From Glandiceps talaboti (taxonomy: Eukaryota > Hemichordata > Enteropneusta > Spengelidae), in contig NC_135560.1 of assembly GCF_964340395.1 (NCBI RefSeq), positions 19,398,598-19,462,597 on the forward strand: 64,000 nt of DNA, read 5' to 3'. The translations under genes and the position numbers were made by a program. The notes beneath the pieces are model-generated. The model was not told where the DNA came from, did not search any database, and was given only the letters and a program-made list of their open reading frames with translations. Each line of letters opens with the position of its first letter. The first letter of the stretch is position 1. Below, one piece after another: positions 47,386-59,266 of this stretch.

Positions 47386-48439
47386 CTCCCTACCACACTT
47401 ACAGTACATCATTATGATTACATCAACTCCTGAAATCTTGAGTTCAGTGATAAAGACCAAACCAATAACTTTATTGTGAAGCAAATGTTGTGGGCATATC
47501 TCAATGCTTCTTTCGTTTTGTTTCGTTTTGAATCTTTTGCTCGTATTTGTCATTATGAATTGTTTCATTGAGTTTTTACAATATCACAAAATTATAATAT
47601 AACGGCAGTTGTTGGCATAGGAGAGCAACCTTGTTCATAAACTCGCGTGACTTTATCATTTCGATGTATTTATCAAAATCTATCATTTTATGTGAATTAC
47701 TGCCGAGTACAGCTACAAACATGCAATACAGGTGACACCGTTGCTTTTATCTCATATTGTCACCTGTTTTTCATCAAAATTCGGAATTTTTTTCTGCAAC
47801 CGTCTGCTAACCACTCATGTATACATATATAAACCATATGGGAGTAGCATGCAGTCAAAACGTGTACAATAGCTTAGAGATAACCTTTGAATTGGAAACA
47901 AATACTCAATTTTAAGAGGGAACAGACATAGTACTTATCGCCGACTCTGTTTTGTTTTTTCTCTGTGACCCATAAACCGTAGCCAACTCTAATTGTCAGT
48001 CGCTTTATTGGACTCTAAACCTTCAATAATTTCATGAATGATTCAAAAGTCCATTGATTGACGTTTGTCTAATTGTTGGTTTTCAGACATTCCTCTTTAA
48101 TTTAAAAATATCAGTAATTTTCCTCCCCATGCACTTTAACAACTTCACTTATCAATAACAATCATGCCAAGTGGATCTGTTATGGGCCTTAGATTACTTT
48201 GTTGTATTGATATTTAACGTACTGCAATATTAACAACGATAGAAATTGCTCTAGCTCCATTAATATATGTAAGTAGACGACATCCAATATTCATATACTT
48301 ACTGATGAACTAGCTATGTGTAAAGAGATAACGGACTGTGTATAGATATATATTGTGCACATGTAAACTACTTTTGCCTTATTAAAATCTAGTTTTTAAA
48401 GCGATTAAGTAGCTTTTACTTTACTTTACTTTTACTGTT

Positions 48440-49543
48440 AACGATTCACGTATCAAGTAGAAATGTTTCGAACGTCACGACTCACATATCAGGTAGAAAT
48501 ATTTTGAACGTCACGACTCACAGTAGAAATATTTCGAACGTCAGGACTCACAGTAGAATATTTTGAACGGTACGACTCACAGAAATATTTTGAACGTCAC
48601 GACTCACGTATCAAGTAGAAATATTTTGAACGTCACGTCTCACAGAAATATTTTGAACGTCACGACTCACATATCAAGTAGAAATATTTTGAACGTCACG
48701 TCTCACATATCAAGTAGAAATAGTTTGAACGTCACGACTCACGTCTCACAGTAGAAATATTTTGAACGTCACGTCTCACAGTAGAAATACTTTGAACGTC
48801 ACGACTCACATATCAAGTAGAAATATTTTGAACGTCACGACTCACGACTCACAGAAATATTTTGAACGTCACGTCTCACATATCAAGTAGAAATACTTTG
48901 AACGTCACGTCTCACATATCAAGTAGAAATATTTTGAACGTCACGTCTCACAGTAGAAATATTTTGAAAGTCACGACTCACAGTAGAAATATTTTGAACG
49001 TCACGACTCACATATCAAGTAGAAATATTTTGAACGTCACGACTCACAGAAATATTTTGAACGTCACGTCTCACATATCAAGTAGAAATATTTTGAACGT
49101 CACGTCTCACAGTAGAAATATTTTGAACGTCACAACTCACAGTAGAAATATTTTGAACGTCACGACTCACATATCAAGTAGAAATATTTTGAACGTCACG
49201 ACTCACAGTAGAAATATTTTGAACGTCACGACTCACATATCAAGTAGAAATATTTTGAACGTCACGACTCACAGTAGAAATATTTTGAACGTCAGGACTC
49301 ACAGTAGAAATATTTTGAACGTCACGACTCACAGTAGAAATATTTTGAACGTCACGACTCACGTATCAAGTAGAAATATTTTGAACGTCATGACTCACAG
49401 TAGAAATATTTTGAACGTCACGACTCAGAAATATTTTGAACGTCACGACTCACAGTAGAAATATTTTGAACGTCACGACTCACATATCAAGTAGAAATAT
49501 TTTGAACGTCACGACTCACAGTAGAAATATTTTGAACGTCACA
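48440..49543. repeat. Minisatellite, roughly 35 units of 27-36 bp
   Basis: The basic unit is AGTAGAAATATTTTGAACG followed by TCACGACTCAC. Units differ by an optional ATATCA segment and by loss of AGT before AGAAATA, giving lengths of about 27, 30 and 36 bp. Most length variants are multiples of three, so plus-strand frames repeating an RNILNVTTH-type peptide stay open (48563-48754, 48862-49458). I treat it as non-coding because there is no start context, signal or flanking exon. Confidence 0.93.
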
Positions 49544-51158
49544 AAATTTTCATTTGTCATAATGGAGTACTATCGTGCTATTTTTTAATTTTTAAGTCGT
49601 TTGTTTCATCACCTATATTAATATTTAATGTGCATTCATTCTGATCTAAATAGTGTCCATAGTATAGCTAAAGGAAACTGAATCAAGTCATTGTATTTGT
49701 GTATAGATAAATAACCCCGCCCTTGGTAGAGAGAGGATAGTTTGAAGTGGCAGACTGTAAAGTTAACCAGAGTAAAGTTTGAATGTTATGATTACTTTGT
49801 ATATATATTGTTATCTCGTTGCCACTACATGTTAGACGTTTAAAAAATCTCGATGATATCACCATCCTCGTCCAACGACTCGGCTTTGAGTGCCTTGTGA
49901 CGTCTGCTACGAATTCATGACGTCATCGTCAACGTTTTGAACAAGAACATATACAGTTTAGCTTATTAGTTAGAGCACGTTATGATGTGGTCTATGAATT
50001 CACGACATCCGGGTCAATGACTCGGACAAGAACCATACAATTCCTGGGTCTATGTAATTCACGACACCGGGAAGCTTCATCTACTCTTAATCTCATTGCC
50101 ATGTCTAGCTTCGTGTGCTGAGCTTTTGTTGTTTGAATATATGGTTCAGACATTTCATAAATACCGTCGGATTAAAATTCGGTTCCCATGGGAACATAAA
50201 TCTAGATTTTACAAGAATAAATACAAGAATGAAATTGTGGACGGTACATCATTTTTATATAAACCCATCGTCTCATCAATTTAATCATGTACATCCATGT
50301 GTCTGATGTGTATTCTGTCCATGTTTCTTTTCGCAAGTAGTTTTCATTGAAGTATTGGTACATGTGATAATGCAACACAAAATTGGAAATCAAAACGTCG
50401 TCAGCTCAAGATATATGAATACGTGTCATACAATTTGTAACGAACTTTTTTTTTCTGCACGAACTCAAATATGCACAATATCACATTTAAAGAAATGACG
50501 TTTCTAAAATGCCATTAGAGCTTGACATTCGTTGCCCTTCATGGCGTTACAATAAAAACATGAACAGTTTAATTTTGAGATGGGGCTGAATTAGACAATT
50601 AAAAACAACCTTTATTCCAGCAACTTCCTAATGTGTATTGTTTCAAGCACAAACGTTCTAAACATCTCTAATATCAGATTACATCTAAGTTCTTAACAAT
50701 CACAGGGTCAAGGACGCCCTCATGAGGTCAAAATATTAACGAATTATTAATTGAAATATAGCGACATATTCCATGCAGAATGATGTTCCTGATAAAATGT
50801 ATGAACTTAGAGGTAGAACATATAACTTCAAAATTCAACTCTTTTCAAATTGCATATGAAATGTTTTGTATTGACTTCTATTCGTTTATCTAGTCAACTA
50901 ATGTTGTGTATAATCTCCTGTCACTCAGTGTATGTACAGACCTATTGACCATGAAGGGTGTCGATGCCTTTACATTCATTCAATAATGCATTCTTCTACT
51001 CATTCGTTTGGCAAGTCAGTAGGTCGGTAAAGTAACTAGGTTCATTGAATGCTAATTGATATGTGATTTGACTGATTGGTTGCCGATCGATCGATTTTAT
51101 TCATTGATTGATTAGCTGATTCACTGTCAGACTGACTGACTGATTTGATTCGTTTACT

Positions 51159-51314
51159 GAGTGAGTGAGTGAGTGAGTGAGTGAGTGAGTGAGTGAGTGA
51201 GTGAGTGAGTGAGTGAGTGAGTGAGTGAGTGAGTGAGTGAGTGAGTGAGTGAGTGAGTGAGTGAGTGAGTGAGTGAGTGAGTGAGTGAGTGAGTGAGTGA
51301 GTGAGTGAGTGAGT
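51159..51314. repeat. (GTGA)n microsatellite, 39 units
   Basis: Uninterrupted GTGA/GAGT tetranucleotide tract of about 156 bp. The flanks contain degenerate ACTG/GATT and GGTT tetramers. Confidence 0.98.
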
Positions 51315-53153
51315 GGATCGGGAGGAGGAGAAGTGACTGGTTGGTTAGATGGTTGTTTGGTTCCTTGTTTGGTTTGTTGGTCAGTCGCTCATTTTTCCAA
51401 TCGTTTATAAATTATAGTTGTATCGTTCATATAATGGTGTCAAGTACATCATATATCACATAAACAGGGAACAAAGTACATGTAAATCAAAACTGCAAAA
51501 GTGGAATGTATAATAAGCAATATTATGGTATTTAGTTGTATAAACACTTATAGTGCCACGTATTGGCCAATCAAATTTTTGTTGTTCATTGTGTGTCGTC
51601 AGTATTAGCCTACCATCGATTGCTAACAAGTATTGTTTACATATCTGAACGTACAAATCTGTAAAACACACACACACTGTACACGTGTTACATTGATCAA
51701 TATCGATGCTTTACCCGTTTCTTTGTATCATGTATTACAGTATGGAAGTCACACTGTTATACTCTCTACAATTATTCCAGTTTGAACTCTAACATCTGAC
51801 TAAATTATATTCTAAATCAATTTCCTTGTATTTAAACTGTGGAGAATTTTACTAATCCCATATGTTCCTATTTCATGCACTGTGAAAGATTGTCTGCTTC
51901 TGTTTGGCGTAATTCTTTGCTTTGCTGTTCAAACAACATCTCAGTGGAAGTCCTTCATAATTCCATTTTCAAAACATCAGCACCGTATAGTTATGATACA
52001 TAAATATGTGATTTTTTTTTTCGGTTTCGTTGTCCATTCTCGATATATTTTCCTATTTTTTTTTACCCATGTGTCTGTATGAATGCACATTGAGGAAAGA
52101 ACGAGTCGAATAAAGCGATGTTGATGATTACATATAGCGAGGATAGGATCAGTTTCAAATCAGTTGAAGATATGTCATTATCTATTTTGTGTTATCAAAC
52201 TTACTTCCCATCATGCACTCATACAAAAGCCATGCAATAAGAACAAATCTCAGTTCTAACTATGTTTTGAGCGATAACCTTATTGTGTGCACGATAGAGA
52301 GTTACATCGACTGGACATGATCTAATTTTACAAACTCGTGATCAATGTTTCAGTGAAGCTGAGATTAGAAATGTTGAGAATTAAATCGAACCCAAAACTT
52401 ATAAATAAAGAGAGTAATGTTGATAAAAATTGTTTGGTATTTTGTTATCGGTATGCGCCTAAACTGTTTTTACGGAAAACGGATGAATTACAAGTATTCA
52501 TTATCATGAAATGCTGAATAGTATTCATTATTATTGTGTATGTATAAACAGGGCCAGGACAGGAAGTTTAGTGAACTAAGAATTAAAATAACAACTTTCA
52601 ATAAAATCCCGGAAATGTAACGTGAATCGCAGATATTATTGTCCACACGTGAACTGTACATATTGATCTGAAATTAACGAAATATGTGTTTTTCAAATTT
52701 AACCCAATAGTGGGTTGATGATCATGGACCTCCGTATATACCTCTTACATTTGTGTTAATTTGGTGCATTATCATAAACATTATTTCCAGCGATCGCAAA
52801 AACATACTCGTAAAGTCGTACGTGAAAAAGAGTCGAACCAGCGCGGAGTGAAAGAGATTCTATCTTCACGCATTGATTGGTTAACTTAGGGTAAAAACTC
52901 AATGTATTACATGTACAGATTAACTGTTGAAAATTCATCCAATATTACAGAAAGGTTTTGTTAATCTCTTATCACGAGATATCACAAATTAATTAACTGG
53001 TTTTCTTGCCTTACCTCGCCCTGACAAATACCAGTAAGCCCGGTATTCAACAGTGCAGGCGTATTGGACAGAATACCTGCTTTTAATAACTTAGCAAGCT
53101 ATATTAATTTTACCTTTATGCGGATCAGAAGTTACTTTAATCTTCTGAAATGA

Positions 53154-53288
53154 TTAATCTGACATATCGACTGCCATTTTTTTCATTTCGTTTTTCACTT
53201 CATACGACACTAGTCCAGTAAGAAGTGCTAAAGTTGGATATTTGGCTGGCAGCGAACTGAGAGCTAGCCTAATCTCCGTGTCGGCCAT
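53154..53288 (-). CDS. Candidate 44-residue microprotein or exon
   Basis: Starting in a favourable context (ATCATGGCC), the minus strand reads MADTEIRLALSSLPAKYPTL, then a moderately hydrophobic stretch and a Lys/Met/Glu-rich helical end, stopping at TAA (53154-53156). Codon choice and composition look more protein-like than nearby chance frames. No good donor site lies within the frame, so it would be a complete small protein. I know no homologue. Confidence 0.3.
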   Translation of the reverse strand: MADTEIRLALSSLPAKYPTLALLTGLVSYEVKNEMKKMAVDMSD

Positions 53289-54526
53289 GATTTCAATTTA
53301 GTTCGCTATAGTCGCCTCTGGCAACACAATGAATACATCATAAATTGCTATGGCAATGCCCTGACCGTCTGTATGACAGAATAGAAGGATATCTATCTGA
53401 TTACGGCAGACTATTAAAGTAATGGGTAACATGGATCATACCATCCCTGATTACGGATTACGAGATGACCACACTCCTTGTCAATCTGTTGCGGCAAATT
53501 GGCCCACGTCTTTGCATTATTTGTGATGACATACAGTCCTATTATTGACACATGATGTAAAAACAAAATTACATTTACTTGTAAGTCGTTCATTTTAATA
53601 CCTTCACGTATATTATCTTGTCTGTCTAGTTTTGTAAATTCATTCTGTGTGGAACTGTTTCAGATTTCAATAATATGTTTTCTGAATCAGGGGTACTTGT
53701 AAGTTGTTGCTTTTTCTGGGAGGCTATGGGGTGGGTTCGCAAGTAGTAGGTAAACACGACAAGATAAGTAAAAAAATAATAAGATAAGTATGACGTAACA
53801 CTTAGTTATTTGAAAATACAAAGACAGAATAGAATAGTATGGAACTTTTTATTCATTTTCTCCAAAAGCAAAATAAAACTTGTGGAAATTCTATAATTAC
53901 CGTAAGTGATACACTTCGGATTTCAGCCCCTCAATTTAAATCTTATACGCAGTCAAATGATTGGGGAGTGGTTGATTGAGTGTTTTCATAGATGTATCTT
54001 GTGATTTTATGTTATTTCTCATTTCAGTGATTTAGGTTCAAAAAATTGCAATGAAAATCGGAGTTGAAGCATCAAATTAAAGATGTCGGTCAGTTTTATC
54101 TCATGACAGCTGATAGTTCAACAAATTATCTTTAATTTAGAAAAATGTTCCCAAGTAAATACATCAATTATAATCAAGTTATTTGTAGTCATGGTAACGT
54201 ATGTCTAATAAAATATTACAACGTGTTAAAATGAGTACTTTTTCATTTTTCACTTCTTGGAGATACATGAGAATAAAAGGAATATGTATATTTTTAGATA
54301 TTTAAATTAACAAGTCCGTTTATAGTTTAGATGCCAACAGAGGAAAGGTCATAGGTCACATGATGCCCAACTCGAAGAGGCGATTACTTGGGACACCACC
54401 TTAGTGTCCCCCCTCACCTCACCTCCCCTTCCTATGCCTCTTGTATAAGACTATAGAAATTCAAATTATTCGGACTTTAAATTTACCACTAACCACAGAT
54501 ATTTGTTTTATATTCTGGGACTGCAG

Positions 54527-54632
54527 TCTGAGCGCCGAACCAAGTAATGAGGATTTCGATTGGAGAGAGCAAATAGAACGCGTGAAAAGGGAGAAAAATG
54601 GATCGAAAAGTCCATCTGTAGGGTGTACATAA
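54527..54632 (+). CDS. Candidate terminal exon of an unrecognised gene
   Basis: After an acceptor (GGGACTGCAG), the frame reads LSAEPSNEDFDWREQIERVK, then REKNGSKSPSVGCT and a stop. The charged, helix-forming stretch followed by a Ser-rich tail resembles a genuine protein C terminus. It needs two bases from an upstream exon, which I could not find. Confidence 0.3.
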
Positions 54633-57600
54633 ATGTCCAGTACACACCTCTAGTAGTCTTTACATACACAACTACTCAAATGATGATATTAGCATCCGGG
54701 GTGTGATATATGCATATATTCCTTTACAATGAACAGTTATTTGAATCTCTAGCTACGGATTGTACTTATCGACGACTTGCATGTGATGAGGGGATCACGT
54801 ACTTCTAAGATACATGCAATTGGAACAATGTGTTTGTTTCCAGAAACACGATGATTTAATTGCCAAATCATAATTATTCTGTTGTTTTGAGTAAGTATAA
54901 ACCAGTGACCATATCTTATTGGTAATTTTTGATTTGTTGACAATCCAACATAACCATGACAACTGCATGAATAGTTAGTCGGTGGAATTTGTTGATCAAA
55001 CATCGGAATTTATCATTTGATCGTTATAAAAGAATTTAATGATATCAAAACAACTAGTTTAGTCAGACGTTTTTATTTAAATCAAAGTCATGAAAAAACT
55101 TTGATGGAAATATAAAACTAAACTATGAAATAGATTATACAAACGTCATACAATGTTGACACGTTCTGAGCTAAATGGGTGGATTTGGTGATTAATGAAG
55201 TTGTAACGGTCATGAGAGAATTTTTATCGAACCATTTATCAAATCGTAATGGTTACACGAGAACTGTTGTAAGACACGGTTGTCTTCTTTTTAAAACGGT
55301 TTTACTTTCTCACGCTGCTACTGGACACGTCTTTGGGACGGTGAATGCTTGAGAAGCTGTCGCTAGGTAACCATTTTGACTATCAGTGGCTATGTAGGCA
55401 TCAAAGAGCACCATCACCACGTCACTAAGCATTGTGACGTCATCATTTCACGTCAAGTCATTCGTTAAATCATCCACTTACTTAGAATAATAGAACCAAC
55501 AAAGCAGGAACATGCTTGCTCATTTGTTCTTTAATTTCATCCTATATTCGGCCGACGACTACCAGCAGCTGTGGTGTTTATCTTTGAGCCCCAAGTATTT
55601 TTCAATTGACTCGTACTTTTGTTTGGTGTACCTACCGTTTATACACCTCTGTAATGTACCGGTTTTAACGTGTAAGGTGCCAAAGTCAGCACAACAACAG
55701 ACATCGCCTACGTTGTGAGTCTTTCTCTTGTCAACTAGAGACCGCCATCATCACCCGTCATATAAATCCCGATAACAAATGACGAACACACGGTGAATTT
55801 CAAACTATGAAAAATGGACGTCTTCAGAAAATGTTTAAAAACACGAAAATGTAAACACCCACCTAATTTAAGCTTCATCATATTTCAAGAAAACATCTGA
55901 GAGGCAATATCAGAACTATTAACATATTTCGATAGGGTAACAATTTACTGACTTTCTGTGACACATTGAAAGTAACACAGTTTCTTTGAAGCGAAGACGT
56001 TTTATGAATTTGAACGATCTAAAATCATTATTCTACAAACGGGTAAACATAAGTGTTGTGTAGGCAGATAAAATGCATTCTATTTTCCTATGTTATGTAT
56101 ACATCACAATGATCGATTCTTAAAATGCACATCAAGGCATGTATGGTGCGTGTAACTACGAATTTCAGACTTTGTCGTTCAAAGTCCTCTACATCATATT
56201 TGCCACTAATCTAAGCGAAGTGAATAGTAATTTTATTCTGTGTAAGTCACCAAATTGTACACCGAGTAATGTTAAGGTTATCCTTTGTGTTGTATTAATA
56301 GAAGGATGCAAAAACTTTTTCTTGTCATAAAACAGCTGCCCCGACCTCGATATGGGCACAAGTAACATCTGTGATGATATCCTTAAACTAATATGAAGAG
56401 TTGATATTTTGAATATTGGTTAGTTTTATTTTAACAAACTGAAGGTCTAAAAGTCTTCACCCACCCATTCACACATATCTTTACTTCTATATTGACTTGT
56501 CATCTGAAATAGTTTATTTGCCTGTTGTGTGTTAGTTGGTTTATTTTTTTATCTGTCAATGTAGTTGCATGTTTTGGATCGTTTGTGTTACAATTATCTT
56601 GGCAAACTAGAGCTGGTTTTTTTTGTATCTTTCGACATATATGATTATTTGTAGCGAGAGTAGAAACTTGGCAGGCTACAAAGATTACAGTGTGTCGATA
56701 CCAGCTGTCATAAAGCGAATTTCATGACTTGTTGAAGATACTAGATAGACTGATATCAAAAGAACTAAACTGCAATATCATATGAACGTTTCACTTGAGA
56801 CGAAGGTACTGATAAACCATGACAAAGATAGCTATCTGGCGTTACAATATCTGATTCAAAAAACATCTTGAACTTGATAACTATAATTTTGGTGTGACTG
56901 GTAAATCGCCGTTATCGCTATCGACAAATTGAAGTTGACAGCTACTGATATGTAGTATGAAATCGAAATTGATATCCCCAGAACAAATTTAGACGCAATT
57001 GTTGATCTTTTGAAGCGATAACAAGCGACCAGCAGTTGGCCGTCACACAATTAACGTTAAACGTTGGGATGGCTGGATGGAAATGTAACAATATAATCGT
57101 TGCCATGGTAAGTACTTAATTAATGGGTCATTTGAATCATAATAATAGCAATTTTCTATGCTATAGTAGTCGACGTATTGCTAAAATTGTCATATGATTC
57201 AGTTTGGACTCACATGGTTTATGGTGGATAAAATAACATGTACAGATAAAAGACTTTGTCCTCTGTATTCTACAGAACCCATATTTCGGAAGAGACATCC
57301 TTCTCAATTATTCCATCACTCGACACCAACACGTAGAATCGAAAGCATCTATACAGCAGTGTTTCATTCGCTGTGGCCCTATCTGGTCGAATACCCCCAA
57401 TTGTTTCGCTGAAGGTTGTAAGCGTTAAACTCTGCATTAATGTTGTAGGCGTAACTACTGTAGTTTGTATATGTGTAAAAGATGATAGGCGGTGCTCACT
57501 CACTTTTAGCATACCTACCATCATAAGGTTTCTTTTCCCATCCATCAAATATATCATATATAGTGGTGAAAGTGTAAAATTGTTGTCGGAAATTGGTCGA

Positions 57601-57894
57601 AGTGATCAGAGGCAAGGAAACAGTCGAGTTATTACAGTGGTCTTTGATGGTGTTTTATTCTCAAGTAATTAGCTTAATAACCAACGGCTGACTGGAATAT
57701 TTAATAAGCTCGTGTAACGAAAAGGTGAGCCGAGTGATATGCAGTTAAGCTGTCAAGTGTCAAGACAACAACCAATAGGAATAGCCAATAATGAACAGGT
57801 GTAATTGAAGTCACATGAGACGTGTTATTTGATTGGTCCAGGCTGTGGTGAACTCGAGTGTTTTGTCGTTGAAGTAGTTAAGCAGACCGCTATC

Positions 57895-57901
57895 TATATA
57901 A
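57895..57901 (+). promoter_or_regulatory. TATA box, candidate for the gene at 57963
   Basis: TATATAA lies 62 bp before the ATG at 57963. An initiator-like TTCACCA occurs about 30 bp downstream, giving a 5' UTR of about 35-40 nt. Confidence 0.45.
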
Positions 57902-57962
57902 TCAGATGATATTTTTGTTCTTTCACCAGTCGTACCGAAAGTAACTCGACGCCAAGTCAACA

Positions 57963-57993
57963 ATGGACTCCGATAGCATGGATACATTATCTG
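57963..57993 (+). CDS. First coding exon of an unidentified gene
   Basis: The ATG in context CAACAATGG opens the peptide MDSDSMDTLS. The exon ends with a single G before a strong donor (CTG|GTAAGA). It is preceded at suitable distances by a TATA box and an initiator-like word. The phase-1 junction fits the exon at 59192 exactly, whose first two bases complete a Val codon. The acidic, Ser-rich start suggests a cytoplasmic N-terminal tail. I do not recognise the protein. Confidence 0.5.
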
Positions 57994-59191
57994 GTAAGAC
58001 AATTTCTCCTAAATTATGAATTTAAAAATGATATGAAAAAAATGGTTTCATAGATCAGTAATCTATCACTCTACGAATGTGATCGTTGCCAACTTCACAA
58101 CAACTGGCGATGATTGTATGTTTGTTATAATGGACGTAATAGCAAAAATAAAGTTTAACTGAATTGATGTGCAGTTTTATAAAAAAAAAACGTTTTCTGT
58201 TTAATAACAGCGTTGTCTCGTTATAGGGATATGGCATAATATCGTCGCGGTATGTATTTGCTATATGTACCACTTTAGGCATTTGTGAGTTTTCACGCAC
58301 TTTTCTGGTGATTGGTTCTCATCTTAATCTCGGTAGAACCCCTTATTGCTTTTTCCTGTCTTCTGTTTTCTGTTAATGTTAGCTTCCCAATTCATCATCA
58401 CGGATGGGGTCTGGTTAAAGTAATCCGCCTTAGCTAGAATCCGGTATTATAGACGACTGCCTATAGTTCACAATAACGTCAGTAATCGTTTTGCAGCAGA
58501 CTCATTACATTGATGGTATTTTCGGCAGATTTTAAACGACTTCTAGTGGTGATCTTTCTTTTCACGTGGTTACAGCGAGACATTTGAGTCGCATCCATGT
58601 TTCCAATAATCGCCATTAGTAAAATTAGAGGTAGTAACAATTAAACGACCCCGTGACATTACCTCCCACCATCAAATTTTGCTCTTTTTTTTACTAAAAG
58701 CCTGGTTCCATGTCACTTATATGACAGTCGTGTCGGTACGACATGGCAACCATTCAATGCCATTCAACCATAACTTTCAATTTAGAAACTTCATCCGAAC
58801 CTTGCCATGCTTCTGTGCTTATATTCTTCAATTTCATAGAAAGGTCTTTAATTTTTAATGACTGACTATATTAAAGACACGGATATGGCAACATAAAGTA
58901 CTTTTAATTTTCGACATTACTTCAATAACGTTGACTTGTTCTCATTATGCATTTCTAATGATGAGTCCCTTGCCAATAGATCGCATTTATCCTTGCTATT
59001 TAGTATGATAAAATGACAAATATATATTTGATAGAACCCTTCTGCAGCTGTTTTCTATGCAATGAAATAATAATGTATAACGTGATTTAATATGCATAAC
59101 ATCATACATTATATTTGGGTAGATAACAAAGCCTGGGTCCTTAAGTGTTAATAACAGGCATGCCAACATTATCCATTGCGGGTATATACAG
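57994..59191 (+). other. Candidate intron (1198 bp) of the unidentified gene
   Basis: Donor GTAAGA; acceptor GGTATATACAG, which has a weak pyrimidine tract. No other feature is seen inside. Confidence 0.45.
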
Positions 59192-59266
59192 TTCCTGTCC
59201 CTGACTCAGAACGGGATGTTCTCGTCAACAGTAACGCATTCAAACGCCACGGTGGAGGAAATGAAG
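59192..59266 (+). CDS. Second coding exon of an unidentified gene (partial gene)
   Basis: The 75-bp exon continues the frame from 57963 after a split Val codon. It reads PVPDSERDVLVNSNAFKRHG, then GGNE, and ends with one G before the donor GTAAAAG. Together the two exons give 35 residues and a phase-1 end. The polar, Asn/Ser/Arg-rich sequence looks like a disordered N-terminal tail, as in many transporters, channels or enzymes with regulatory tails. The next exon should begin with two bases completing a G codon and probably lies beyond 64000. Identity is unknown. Confidence 0.5.

Larger units (their letters stand above)
37696..57962. other. Large region without a recognised gene
   Basis: Twenty kilobases of AT-rich sequence with no recognisable protein. 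Contents listed separately: AGT/GTT array (39838-39987), CAGACA array (43990-44262), G-rich run (46493-46530), TTG/TCG array (47271-47385), minisatellite (48440-49543) and GTGA array (51159-51314). Degenerate repeats with GAATTCAYGAC words lie at about 49908-50075. Short segments with splice-site or start-codon support (43440-43482, 45652-45730, 46744-46942, 53154-53288, 54527-54632, 57069-57107) may be exons of unrecognised genes and are given as findings or as low-confidence entries. Confidence 0.5.

Noticed and set aside
54185-54198. GTAGTCATGGTAAC, X-box-like
   Set aside because: One half site departs from the consensus and no gene start is nearby.
55359-55372. GTCGCTAGGTAACC, X-box-like
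   Set aside because: The spacer is one base instead of two, and no gene start is nearby.
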